DNA from: Chrysomallon squamiferum
Taxonomy: Eukaryota > Mollusca > Gastropoda > Neomphalida > Peltospiridae
DNA length: 64,000 nucleotides
Reading direction: 5' to 3'
Assembly (NCBI GenBank): GCA_012295275.1
Contig: CM022679.1
Span: forward strand, 17,374,342-17,438,341
The notes beneath the pieces are model-generated. The model was not told the DNA's origin. It worked only from the letters and a program-made list of their open reading frames with translations, and made no database searches. How positions within the stretch are numbered: the stretch's first letter is position 1; every line of letters starts with the position of its first letter. Shown in pieces: positions 46,070 to 60,382 of this stretch. The position numbers and the translations under genes were made by a program.

Positions 46070-47034
46070 TTGTTTAAAGTTTCTTTAGTGTAGTGACTAA
46101 AGCTTACCCTTTTTATTTCATCATTACTTTTTTCATACAATTTGTTTTTTCTTTTCATTTTTAAAACATATATAGCACACAAAAAAAAACACGAAAAAAG
46201 CAGTGTATTTCCTGCATTGAGTTATAACATTATTCATCTTTTACGAAAGGTTTTGAGACTTTCAAATTTTCAAATTTTTTATTTTTTATAAATAATTAAT
46301 GTTTTCCTCCATTCCTACACCTTCAAGTATTTCCTTCCCATTCTTCAAGTACTCCTTTTCCCTTTTCTTTTGCTCAAATTATTTTTTGTTTTCACATTTT
46401 TAATTTTTAGGTTTTTTTTATTATTATTATTATTATTATTTATTCATTTTTAGTTTTATAGTTTCTATAGCGTCGCCTCCTAGTCTACGTAATCAAACTT
46501 AATAACTTTCGCTCGACCTACATTAGTTCAAAAAATTAATACCTTGTACAGCATTTACTTCTGTCTGAAATCAATATAGCAGAAACGTCATTTCGTTCTG
46601 TATGCTAGACTTATCGCTTTTAGTGCAGGTTAGATGTCGCTAAATAATAAATCCTCATTTTAATGTAAAACGTTGTCTTTGAAGAAGTATATTTTATTAC
46701 TTGCTTGATCGATTTTTATAACGCTATGGGGTGAAGTAGGCTGCTTTTTTGAACTTTGACAACGTAATAGAAGTATTTAACAGAGATGACAGTTCTTACA
46801 AAATGTCACTATAAACGTAGGACAAAAAAAAAGAAAAAAAGAAAGAAAGAAAAAACACAGAATAATAATAACTTAAGTGAGGGTTAAGTCATTAAGATGA
46901 GGGGATATAATCACGAACACGTTATTTGTGCAAGCGGATTTTTCAAGAAAATGACGAGGGTAGTGATCGATGAAGAAAAATATTTTTAAATTTAAAGAAA
47001 ATGTTTGAAAAGTCATTAAAGTAAAGTAATGATA
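43519..47034. other. Intergenic region with T-rich low complexity
   Basis: No gene is visible. It includes (AAC)n at 45822-45842, a T-run with an embedded GGGGGTGGGGG at 45925-45971, (TTA)n at 46022-46067 and 46419-46442, and an AAAG-type run near 46828-46852. Confidence 0.75.
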
Positions 47035-47296
47035 AAATAGTAGTAGTAGAAGCAGTAATAGTTGTAGTAACTATGTATAAGCAGTATCAGTGGTTGTAAT
47101 AGTAGTAGTAGTAGTACTGGTAATAGCTGTAGCAGTAGAAAAAGTTGATGTAGAAACAGCAGTAGGTAAGTCGTAGTAGCAGTATTAGCAGTAGAAATAG
47201 TTGTAATTAAAGGAGCAGATGTAGTAGTAATAGGAGAAATATTGTGGTTTATACCGGCTGTCATATAGTTTGTCATTAAATATTTTTGTATTATTG

Positions 47297-47328
<32 letters not shown>

Positions 47329-47357
47329 TGTTGTTGTTGTTGTTGTTGTTGTTATTG
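47035..47357. repeat. Degenerate (GTA)n tract, then (TTA)n and (TTG)n
   Basis: Imperfect GTA trinucleotides (with GCA and GAA variants) run to about 47235, then TTA and TTG runs at 47291-47357. The mixed Thr, Leu and Asn repeat peptides from this stretch are artefacts. Confidence 0.9.
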
Positions 47358-47639
47358 TAGTTGTTAATGTTTTGAACAGTAGGACAAAACTGGAAGAAAA
47401 TAATTTAATCTCCAGTAAATTAGATAATGAAGATTCTGCAACTTGAAAGAAAATTTTAATGAAATAAATCAAGAAGAAATGAAACAGGAAATGAAGAAAA
47501 CAAATTTTAAAAATCATTGTTTCCTGGTATTTTCATTTTCTTTTTTTTAAATTTTTATCTTTACTGTAAGAATATTCTTTACGCTCACTGTCGTAAAAAC
47601 GAAAATGAAAAATAATGAGACCACTGTGCTTTTGTATGC

Positions 47640-48255
47640 GTAGTCTCTAGTGTAGCTTAGATCAGTGTTGTATAGTATAGAGTAGTACTGTAATTTACGA
47701 TTTGCCGATAGTGTAACAGTGTGATATTATACAGAGTAGTGTAGAATAGTGTAGTGTAGTGTAATGTAGTGTAGTGTAAAGTAGTAATATAGTGTAGTAT
47801 GGCATGGTGTGATCTGTTGTATAGTAGTCCAGCGTAATGTAATGTCGTATAACATAATATGGTGGGATGTGGTTTGGGGCAGTATAATGTAGTGTACTTT
47901 AATGTAGAATAGTACACTGTATAGTAAAATAGTATAGTACAGTGTAGTGCTGTGCAGTGTAGTGTAATGCAGTGTACTTTAATGAAATGTAGAATAGTGT
48001 ACCGAACTGCAGAGAAGTGTTGTGTGCTGTACTTTGTTCTAGAGTTGTTTGTGTAGTGTAGTGTAGTGCAGCATAGTACTGTGTGGTGTGGTTTATTATA
48101 GCGTAGTTCAGATTAGTATAGTATAGTATTGTGAGATTTGGTATAGCGAAGTTTAGTGGTGTAATGTAATGGTCAGATGCTGTAGTGGTTTAATATAATG
48201 CTGTGGCTCTATACAGTGTAGTGGTTTAATGTAATGGTATGGTTCTGGGTAGAGT
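47640..48255 (-). repeat. Inverted, diverged arm of the 36/41-bp satellite (GTGTA-rich)
   Basis: The + strand here is G/T-rich (TAGTGTAGTGTAATG phrases) and C-poor. It reads as the reverse complement of the satellite that follows: GTGTAGTGGTTTAATGTAATG mirrors the CATTACATTACACCACTACA phrase of the 41-bp unit, and GTAATGGTATGGTTCTG at 48231-48247 mirrors CAGAACCATACCATTAC of the 36-bp unit. Copies are more decayed than on the other side. Confidence 0.8.
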
Positions 48256-51200
48256 ACACAACTACTCTCTACAGAACCACATCATTACAGTACACAACAA
48301 CTCTCTACAGAACATCATCATTACAGTACACAACCACTCTCTACAGAACATCATCATTACAGTATACAACGACTCTCTACAGGACCATACCATTACAGTA
48401 CACAACTACTCTCTATACAACCACACATTACAGAATACAACTACTCTCAACAGAACCACACATTACAGAATACAACTACTCTCTATAGAATCACATCATT
48501 AGTGCACAACTACTCTGTACAGAACAACACCATTACTGTACACAATTACTTTCTACAGAACCACACCATTACAGTACACAAAGACTCTCTACAGAACAAC
48601 ATCATTACAGAACACAGTTACTCTCTACAGAACCACTTTATTAGAGTATACAAAAACTCTCTACAGAACCACTCTATTACAGAACACAACTACTCTCAAC
48701 AGAACCTCATCATTACAGTACACATCTACTCTGTAAAGAACCACACATTACAGAATACAACGACTCCGTACAGAACGACACTATTACAGTATAAAACTAC
48801 TCTATACTGAACCACACTATAACAGTAGACAACTACTCTCTACAGAACAGCACCATTACAGTACGCAACTACTCTCTACAGAACTATACCATTACAGTAC
48901 GCAACTACTCTCTACAGAACTACACCATTACAGTACGCAATTACTGTCTACAGAACTACACTATTATAGTACACAAATGCTCTCTACAGAACCACATTAT
49001 TACAGTACACAGCTACTCTCTACATAACCTTACCATTACAGTATACAACTACTCTCTACAGAAAAGCAACATTACACAACTACTCTCTAGAGAACCTCAT
49101 CATTACAATACACAACTACTCTCTATAGAACCACATCATTACAGTATACAACTATTCTCTACAGAACTACATCATTACAGTACACAACTGTTCTCTACAG
49201 AACCACACCATTACATACACAATTGCTTTCTACAGAACAGCACAATTACAATATACAACAATTCTCTACAGAACATCATCATTACAGTACACAACCACTC
49301 TCTACACAACATCATCATTACAGTATACAACGACTCTCTACAGGACCATACCATTACAGTACACAACAACTCTCTATACAACCACACATTACAGAATACA
49401 ACTACTCTCTACAGAACCACACATTACAGAATACAACTACTCTCTATAGAATCACATCATTACAGTGCACAACTACTCTGTACAGAACAACACCATTACT
49501 GTACACAATTACTTTCTACAGAACCACACCATTACAGTACACAAAGACTCTCTACAGAGCAACATCATTACAGAACACAGCTACTCTCTACAGAACCACT
49601 TTATTAGAGTATACAAAAACTCTCTACAGAACCACTCTATTACAGAACACAACTACTCTCTACAGAACCTCATCATTACAGTACACATCTACTCTGTAAA
49701 GAACCACTCATTACAGAATACAACGACTCCGTACAGAACGACACTATTACAGTATAAAACTACTCTATACTGAACCACACTATAACAGTATACAACTACT
49801 CTCTACAGAACCACACCATTACAGTACGCAACTACTCTCTACAGAACTACACCATTACAGTACGCAATTACTCTCTACAGAACTACACTATTATAGTACA
49901 CAAATACTCTCTACAGAACCACATTATTACAGTACACAGCTACTCTCTACATAACCATACCATTACAGTATACAACTACTCTCTACAGAACAGCATTTTT
50001 ACACAACTACTCTCAAGAGAACCTCATCATTACAATACACAACTACTCTCTATAGAACCACATCATTACAGTATACAACTATTCTCTACAGAACTACATC
50101 ATTACAGTACACAACTATTCTCTACAGAACCACACCATTACATACACAATTGCTTTCTACAGAACAGCACCATTACAGTATACAACTACTCTTTACAGAA
50201 CATCATCATTACAGTACACAACTACTCTATACAGAACTACATCATTACAGTACACAACTATTCTCTACAGAACCACACCATTACAGTACACAATTGCTTT
50301 CTACAGAACAGCACCATTACAGTAGACAACTACTCTCTACAGAACAGCATCATTACACAACTACTCTCTAGAGAACCTCATCATTACAATACACAACTAC
50401 TCTCTATAGAACCACATCATTACAGTAGACAACTACTCTCTACAGAACATCATCATTACACTGCACAACTACTCTCTATAGAACCACATCATTACAGTAC
50501 ACAACTACTCTCTAGAGAACCTCATCATTACAATACACAACTACTCTCTATAGAACAACACCATTACAGTACACAACTACTCTCTACAGAACCCCATCAT
50601 TACAGTACACAACTACTCTCTACATAACAGCACCATTACAGTATACAACTACTTTCTACAGAACCACACCATTACAGTACACAACCTCTCTCTTCAGAAC
50701 CACACCATTACACTACACACCTACTCTCTATAGAAGCACAACATTACAGTACACAACTACTCTCTACAGAAGCACACCATTCCAGTATACAACTACTCTC
50801 TACAGAACCATACCTTAACAGTACACAACTAATCTCTACAGAACCTCATCATTACAGTAGAAAACTACTTTTTACAGAACCACTCTATTACAGTAGACAA
50901 GTACTCTCTACAGAACTACATCATTAAAGTGCACAACTACTCTCTACAGAAAAACATAATTACAATACACAAATACTTTCTACAGAACCACATCATTACA
51001 GTACACAAAGACTCTCTACAGAACAACATCATTACAGTACACAACTACTCTCTATAGAACCTCATCATTACAGTACACAACTACTCTCTATAGAACCACA
51101 TCATTACAGTACGCAACTACTTTCTACAGAACCTCATCATTACAGTACACAACCACTCTCTACAGAACGTCATCATTACAGTACACAACCACTCTCTACA

Positions 51201-52560
51201 GAAAAACACCATTACAGTACAGAACTACTCTCTGCAGAACTACATCATTACAGTACACAACTATTCTCTACAGAAAAACACCATTACAGTACAGAACTAC
51301 TCTCTGCAGAACTACATCATTACAGTACACAACTATTCTCTACATCTACTCTATAAAGAAACACACATTACAGAATACAACGACTCTGTGCAGAACGACA
51401 CTATTACAGTATAAAACTACTCTCTACAGAACCACACCATCAAAGTAGACAACCACTCTCTACAGAACCACACCATTACAGTATACAACTACTCTCTACA
51501 GAACCACACCATTACACTATACAACTACTCTCTACAGAACCACACCATTACAGTATACAACTACTCTCTACAGAACCACACCATTACAGTACACAACTAC
51601 TCTCTACAGAACCACACCATTACACTATACAACTACTCTCTACAGAACCACACCATTACAGTATACAACTACTCTCTACAGAACCACACCATTACAGTAT
51701 ACAACTACTCTCTACAGAACAACACCATTACACTATACAACTACTCTCTACAGAACCACACCATTACAGTATACAACTACTCTCTACAGAACAACACCAT
51801 TACACTATACAACTACTCTCTACAGAACCACACCATTACACTATACAACTACTCTCTACAGAACCATACCTTCACAGTACAGAACTAATCTCTACAGAAC
51901 CTCATCATTAAAGTGCACAACTACTCTCTACAGAACAACATAATTACAGTACACAACTACTCTACACAACCACATCATTACATTAGACAACTTCTCTCTA
52001 CATCATTACCGTACACAACTACTCTCTATAGAACATAATCATTACAGTACACAACTACTCTCTATAGAACCACATCATTACACAACTACTTTCTACAGAA
52101 CCTCATCATTACAGTACACAAATACTCTCTACAGAACCACATCATTACAGTACACAACTACTTTCTACACAACCACACCATTACAGTATACAACTACTCT
52201 CTACATAACAGCACCATTACAGTATACAACTACTCTCTTCAGAACCACACCATTACAGTACGCAACTACTCTCTACAGAACCACACCATTACAGTACACA
52301 ACTACTCTCTTCAAAACCACACCATTACATTACACTACACAGAACAACATCATTACAGTACACAACTACTCTCTACAGAAGCACACCATTCCAGTATACA
52401 ACTACTCTCTACAGAACCATACCTTAACAGTACACAACTAATCTCTACAGAACCTCATCATTACAGTACACAACTACTTTCTACAGAACTTCATCATTAC
52501 AGTACCACAACTACTCTCTGTAGAACCACATCATTACAGTACCACAACTACTTTCTACAG
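48256..52560 (+). repeat. 36-bp satellite array, block 1 (about 4.3 kb)
   Basis: The unit is ACAACTACTCTCTACAGAACC followed by ACATCATTACAGTAC (36 bp in all), repeated roughly 115-120 times with substitutions and short deletions. The unit is a multiple of 3 and stop-poor, giving Tyr-Thr-Thr-Thr-Leu type repeat frames that are not genes. A segment of about 0.96 kb is duplicated in tandem (48290-49250 and 49252-50190), and smaller multimers are duplicated as well, for example a 72-bp dimer near 51199-51342. G is rare on this strand, occurring mainly in CAG. Confidence 0.97.
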
Positions 52561-54405
52561 AACCACAGCATTACATTACACCATTATAGTATACTACACA
52601 GAACAACACCATTACACTATACCACTACACTACACTACACAGAACAACACCCCTAATTACACTACACAGAACAACACCATTACATTATACCACTACAGTA
52701 CACTATCCAGAAACACACCATTACACTACACCACTACACTACAGTACACTACACCACTACACCACTACACTACAGTACACTACACCACTACACTACAGTA
52801 CACAGAACAACACATTACATTACACGACTACAGTACACTACACAGAACAACACCATTACATTACACTACACATTACATTACACGACTACAGTACACTACA
52901 CAGAACAACACATTACATTACACGACTACAGTACACTACACATTACATTACACGACTACACTACATTACACAGAACAACACCACTACACTACACTACACA
53001 GAACAACACCACTACACTACACTACACAGAACAACACCATTACACTACACCACTACAGTACACTACACAGAACCACAGCATTACATTACACCACTACATT
53101 ACACTACACAGAACAACACCATTACATTACACCACTACAGTACACTATCCAGAACCACACCATTACACTACACCACACCATTACACTACACCACTACACT
53201 ACACTACACAGAACAACACATTACATTACACGACTACAGTACACTACACAGAACAACACCATTACATTACACCAGAACACTACACAGCACAGAACAACAC
53301 CATTACATTACACCACTACAGTACACTACACAGAACAGCACCATTACACTACACCACACTACACAGAACAACACATTACATTACACCACTACAGTACACT
53401 ACACAGAACAACACCATTACACTACACCACTACAGTACACAGAACAACACCACTGCACTACATTACACAGAACCACACCATTACACTACACTACACAGAA
53501 CAACACCATTACATTACACCACTACAGTACACTATTCAGAACCACACCATTACATTACACCACTACACTACACAGAACAACACATTACATTTCACGACTA
53601 CAGTACACTACGCAGAACAGCACCATTACACTACACCACTACAGTACACTACACAGAACAACACAATTACACTACAACACCAGCGTACACTATCCAGAAC
53701 CACACCATTACAGTACACTACACAGAACAATACCATTACACTACACCACTACAGAACAACACCATTACACTACACCACTATACTACACTACACAGAACAA
53801 CACCATTACATTACACCACTACAGTACACTACACAGAACAACACCATTACACTACACCACTACAGTACACAGAACAACACCACTACACTACATCACACAG
53901 AATCACACCATTACACTACACTACACAGAACAACACCATTACATTACACCACTACAGTACACTATTCCGAACCACACCATTACATTACACCACTACACTA
54001 CACAGAACAACACATTACATTTCACGACTACAGTACACTACGCAGAACAGCACCATTACACTACACCACTACAGTACACTACACACAACAACACCATTAC
54101 ACTACAACACCAGCGTACACTATCCAGAACCACACCATTAAAGTACACCACTACAGTACACTACACAGAACAATACCATTACACTACACAGAACAATACC
54201 ATTACACTACACCACTACAGTACACTACACAGAACAACACCATTACACTACACCACTACTGTACACTACACAGAACAACACCATTACACTACACCACCAG
54301 AGTACACTATCCAGAACCATACCATTACATTACACCACTATACTACACTACACAGAACAACACCATTACATTACACCACTACAGTACACTACACAGAACC
54401 ACACC
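52561..54405 (+). repeat. 41-bp satellite array, block 1 (about 1.85 kb)
   Basis: The unit is CATTACACTACACCACTACA followed by GTACACTACACAGAACAACAC (41 bp), with many variants shortened to ACACT pentamers. It shares CAGAAC(C/A)ACACCATTAC and CAGTACAC with the 36-bp unit, in which CTCTCTACAG is replaced by ACACTACACAG-like sequence. A segment of about 430 bp is duplicated: the unusual ACATTTCACGACTACAG and TACGCAGAACAG phrases occur at 53586 and again at 54016. Confidence 0.95.
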
Positions 54406-55265
54406 ATTACAGTACCACAACTACTCTCTGTAGAACCACATCATTACAGTACACAACTACTCTCTAGAGAATCACATCATTACAGTATACAACTACTCTC
54501 TAGAGAACCACACATTACAGAATACAACTACTCTCTACAGAAGCACATCATTACAGTATACAACTACTCTCTGTAGAACCATACCATTAAAGTACACAAT
54601 TACTCTCTACAGAACCTCACCATTAAAGTTCACAACTACTCTCTACAGAACCTCGTCATTACAGTACAGAACTACTCTCTACAGAACCACTCTATTACAG
54701 TACACCACCACTCTCTACAGAACCCCATCATTACAGTACACAACTACTCTCTATAGAAGCACAACATTACAGTACACAACTACTCTCTACAGAAGCACAC
54801 CATCACAGTATACAACTACTCTCTACAGAACCATACCTTTACAATTACTCTCTACAGAACCTGATCAGTACAGTACACAACTACTTTCTACAGAACCTCA
54901 TCGTTACAAGAGACAACTACCTCTACAGAACCACACCATGACAGTACACAACTACTCTGTACAGAACCACTCTATTACAGTACAAAACTACTCTCTATAG
55001 AACCACATTATTACAATACACAACTACTCTGTACAGAATAAGACCATTACAGTATACAACTACTCTCTACAGAACAGCACCATTACAGTATACAACTATT
55101 CTGTACAGAACCTCCTCATTACAGTGGAGAACTACTCTCTACAGAAAAACAAAATTACAGTACACAACTACTCTCTACAAAACCACATCATTACAGTACA
55201 GAACTACTCTCTACAGAAAAACAAAATTACAGTACACAACTAATCTCTACAGAACCACATCATTA
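54406..55265 (+). repeat. 36-bp satellite array, block 2 (about 0.86 kb) between 41-bp blocks
   Basis: The sequence returns to the 36-bp unit. Its internal order near 54740-54900 (AGAAGCACAACATTACAG, then AGAAGCACACCAT, then AACCATACCTTTAC) parallels 50715-50850 in block 1, so this block is probably a displaced duplicate. Confidence 0.93.
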
Positions 55266-58200
55266 CAAAACCTGTACATTACAATACACCAGAACCGCAC
55301 CATTACATTACACCACTATACTACACTACACAGAACAACACCATTACATTACACCACTACAGTACACTACACAGAACAACACCATTACATTACACCACTA
55401 CAGTACACTACACAGAACAACACCACTACACTACATTACACAGAACCACACCATTACACTACACTACACAGAACAACACCATTACATTACACCACTACAG
55501 TACACTATCCAGAACCACACCATTACATTACACCACTACACTACACAGCACAGAACAGCACCATTACATTACACCACTACACTACACAGAACAACACATT
55601 ACATTACACGACTACAGTACACTACACAGAACAGCACCATTACACTACACTACACTACACAGAAGAACACATTACATTACACCACTACAGTACACTACAC
55701 AGAACAATACCATTACACTACAACACCAGCGTACACTATGCAGAACCACACCATTACATTACACCACTACAGTACACTACACAGAACAAAACCATTACAC
55801 TACACGATTACAGTACACTACACAGAACAACACCATTACACTACACCACTACAGTACACTACACCAGTACAGTACACTACACAGAACAACACCACTACAC
55901 TACATTACACAGAACCACACCATTACACTACACTACACAGAACAACACCATTACATTACACCACTACAGTACACTACACAGAACAATACCATTACACTAC
56001 ACCACTACAGTACACTACACAGAACAACACCATTACACTACACCACTACAGTACACTACACCATTACATTACACTACACAGAACAACACCATTACATTAC
56101 ACCACTACAGTACACTACACAGAACAATATCATTACACTACACCACTACAGTACACTACACAGAACAACACCATTACACTACACCACTACAGTACACTAC
56201 ACAGAACAACACCACTACACTACATTACACAGAACCACACCATTACACTACACTACACAGAACAACACCATTACATTACACCACTACAGTACACTATCCA
56301 GAACCACACCATTACATTACACCAGTACACTACACAGCACAGAACAGCACCATTACATTACACCAGTACACTACACAGCACAGAACAGCACCATTACATT
56401 ACACCACTACACTACACAGAACAACACATTACATTACACGACTACAGTACACTACACAGAACAACACATTACATTACACGACTACAGTACACTACACAGA
56501 ACAGCACCATTACACTACACTACACAGAAGAACACATTACATTACACCACTACAGTACACTACACAGAACAATACCATTACACTACAACACCAGCGTACA
56601 CTATGCAGAACCACACCATTACATTACACCACTACAGTACACTACACAGAACAAAACCATTACACTACACGATTACAGTACACTACACAGAACAACACCA
56701 TTACACTACACCACTACAGTACACTACACCAGTACAGTACACTACACAGAACAACACCACTACACTACATTACACAGAACCACACCATTACACTACACTA
56801 CACAGAACAACACCATTACATTACACCACTACAGTACACTACACAGAACAATACCATTACACTACACCACTACAGTACACTACACAGAACAACACCATTA
56901 CACTACACCACTACAGTACACTACACAGAACAACACCACTACACTACATTACATAGAACCACACCATTACACTACACTACACAGAACAACACCATTACAT
57001 TACACCACTACAGTACACTATCCAGAACGACACCATTACATTACAGCACTACAGTACACTACACAGAACAACACTATTACACTACACCACTACAGTACAT
57101 TACACAGAACAACACCATTACACTACACCACTACAGTACACTACACAGAACAAGACCATTACACTACACCACTACACTACACTACACAGAACAACACCAC
57201 TACATTACACTATCCAGAACCACACCATTACATTACAGCACTACAGTACAGTACACAGAACAACACTATTACACTACACCACTACAGTACACTACACAGA
57301 ACAGGACCATTACACTACACCACTACAGTACACTACACAGAACAAGACCATTACACTACACCACTACACTACACTACACAGAACAACACCACTACATTAC
57401 ACTGAACCAGACCATTACACTACCCCTACACAGAACAACACCATTACATTACACCACTACAGTACACTATCCAGAACCATACCATTACATTACAGCACTA
57501 CAGTACACTACACAGAACAACACCATTACACTACACCACTACGGTACACTACACAGAACAAGACCATTACACTACACCACTACAGTTCACTACACAGAAC
57601 AACACCACTACAGTACACTACACAGAACAACACCAATACAGTACACTACACAGAACCAAACCATTACACTACCCCTACACAGAACAACACCTTTACATTA
57701 CACCACTACAGTACACTATCCAGAACCACACCATTACACTACACCACTACAGTACACTACACAGAAGAACAGCATTACCTTACACCACTACAGTATACTA
57801 TCCAGAACCACACCACTGCACTACACTACACAGAACAACACCATTACATTACACCACTGCAGTACACTACACAGAACCACACCACACCATTGCACTACAC
57901 CACTACAGTACACTACACAGAACAACACCACTACATTACACAGAACCACACCATTACATTACAGCACTACAGTACTCTACACAGAACAACACTATTACAC
58001 TACACCACTACAGTACACTACACAGAACAACACCATTACACTACACCACTACAGTACACTACACAGAACAAGACCATTACACTACACCACTACAGTACAC
58101 TACACAGAACAACACCATTACATTACACCACTACAGTACACTACACAGAACAAGACCATTACACTACACCACTACAGTACACTACACAGAACAACACCAT

Positions 58201-58955
58201 TACACTACACCACTACAGTTCACTATCCAGAACCACACCATTACATTACAGCACTACAGTACACTACACAGAATAACACCATTACCTTACACCACTACAG
58301 TACACTATCCAGAACCACACCACTGCACTACACTACACAGAACAACACCATTACATTACACCACTACAGTACACTACACAGAACCACACCACACCATTAC
58401 ACTACACCACTACAGTACACTACACAGAACAACACCACTACATTACACTGAACCAGACCATTACACTACCCCTACACAGAACAACACCGTTACATTACAC
58501 CACTACAGTACACTATCCAGAACCACACCATTACATTACAGCACTACAGTACACTATCCAGAACAACACCATTACACTATACTACACAGAACAACACCAC
58601 TACACTACTCACTACTGTACACTACACAGAACCACACCATTACATTATACAACTACACTACACTACACAGAACAACACCATTACACTACACTACACAGAG
58701 CAACACCACTACACTACTCACTACAGTACACTATCCAGAACCACACCATTACACTACACTATACAGAACAACACCATTACATTACACCACTACAGTACAC
58801 TATCCAGAACCAAACCATTACACTACACTACACAGAACAACACCATTACATTACACCACTACAGTACACTATCCAGAACCATACCATTACACTTATAGAA
58901 CCATACCATTACATTACACCACTACACTACCCAGAACCACACCATTACAGTATGT
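55266..58955 (+). repeat. 41-bp satellite array, block 2 (about 3.7 kb)
   Basis: About 90 copies of the 41-bp unit. A higher-order duplication is evident: the marker CAACACCAGCGTACACTATG occurs at 55721 and again at 56586 (865 bp apart), and both are followed by nearly the same series of variant units. The 555-codon open frame at 55738-57405 comes from this repeat; the unit is stop-free in all three forward frames, so it is not evidence of a gene. The array ends at about 58955 in unrelated AT-rich DNA. Confidence 0.96.
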
Positions 58956-60328
58956 TTAAAATATACGATTTTCCGTTCATATATATTTTCTTGACGATAA
59001 ACGTTTTTGCCAGTTGTATAATAACAAGATATATTTCCTGGTAAGACGTGAAATTTACAACCACTGGTCTGTGTGTATGTCAGTAGATGAAATCAATTTC
59101 TTGAGGCTAATCACAGGAAAGAAAACTACACACAGTTGTGTTTCCAGCCAATATGAAAGTTAAAATTTCTGATATATCATTTCATGGATCAATATTTACC
59201 AGTCTTTTACATTGCCTCTGTAACAACAACCTGCCGACTTAAACCACGAGACAGATAACAGACCGCATTTAGGTTCATCTCGCTGACCAGATGTAATAAA
59301 TCATAACACGGTTTTTACCTAGAAATGGCAAACTGGAGACCATTGATGATCTTGGCGTATACTATAATGTTAGAAGGACAAAACTGTATTGATTTTATGA
59401 CAGATCTCCATGTGTTGTCTACCGAAATCATTTATGATATACAGGGGTGAAGAAATGAAAGTTCAAATTGTTCAAACTTAAGGCAGTTGTTATAATTTAT
59501 CAACAGAAATAAAAAAAGTTATGGTTCATGAAATGATGGGAAGGCGACCATAAGTAGTTTGATTTTATTCAGGGGATTCCAATTAATAACTTTCCTTGCA
59601 ACCATCAAGAAAAAAAAATTAATAATACAATCCCCCCCACAAAAAACAATTTAAAAGGATTACTTTTGCCGGCCATGTTTTCAGAATAATTGCTTTTGAA
59701 ATAGGGTAATGAAAAACAGTTTAAGCATTAGATATGGCTTGCTGTTTCTTTCTTTGTCTTCTTGACCCAAAATTAGTTTCCTTCGTTAATTGGTGAAATA
59801 AAACGATACATAAACTGAAAGTAATAAGTAGTTTTGAAAAGTCAGAATGTGTTAATTTAAATACAATCCTGTAATATTGCTCACAAAAAATAATTGAATA
59901 TAAAACTGCCATAAAATCGATGAAAAAAATCATGACAAAAAAACAAAAAACCACAAAAAACCAACAAAAAACAAGAAGAAGAAGAAAATGATTCTACAAG
60001 TTGTCCTTTGAGAAATTGCTTTCATAAGAAGAAAACCGATATATCACAGAAATGAATTAATTCCAGTTCAATGGACACATTTAGCTAGGAATAAGTTCAA
60101 TTTAATTTTGTCAAGAAATCTATAAACTGAAGGAAAAACGTAGAAGAAGAAGCAAAATATGAAAGAAAAGAGAATGTAATATCAGAAGGATACATTTCTT
60201 GAACTGACTTAAGGTTGGTAGTTTTGTGAAATCTCAATAAAATATAACAGTCCCGCCTTGGAATCCATTACAGTCATTCAGACTTTATTATTTCATTATC
60301 TGACGTAACTAGAACAAAATCACGATAG

Positions 60329-60382
<54 letters not shown>

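Noticed and set aside
48256-52560. 36-bp satellite viewed as a coding tandem-repeat protein (frames at 48234-48810, 49223-49773 and 50150-50371)
   Set aside because: The frames are broken by stops and shifts between variant units, and appear in more than one register.
55738-57405. 555-codon open frame rich in Thr, His and Tyr
   Set aside because: It is a read-through of the 41-bp satellite, whose unit has no stop in the forward frames. The peptide shows the same repeat in three registers and has no domain.
47640-58955. Centromere or telomere-proximal satellite
   Set aside because: No telomeric hexamer arrays are present, and an 11-kb block next to a normal gene is not enough to claim a centromere.
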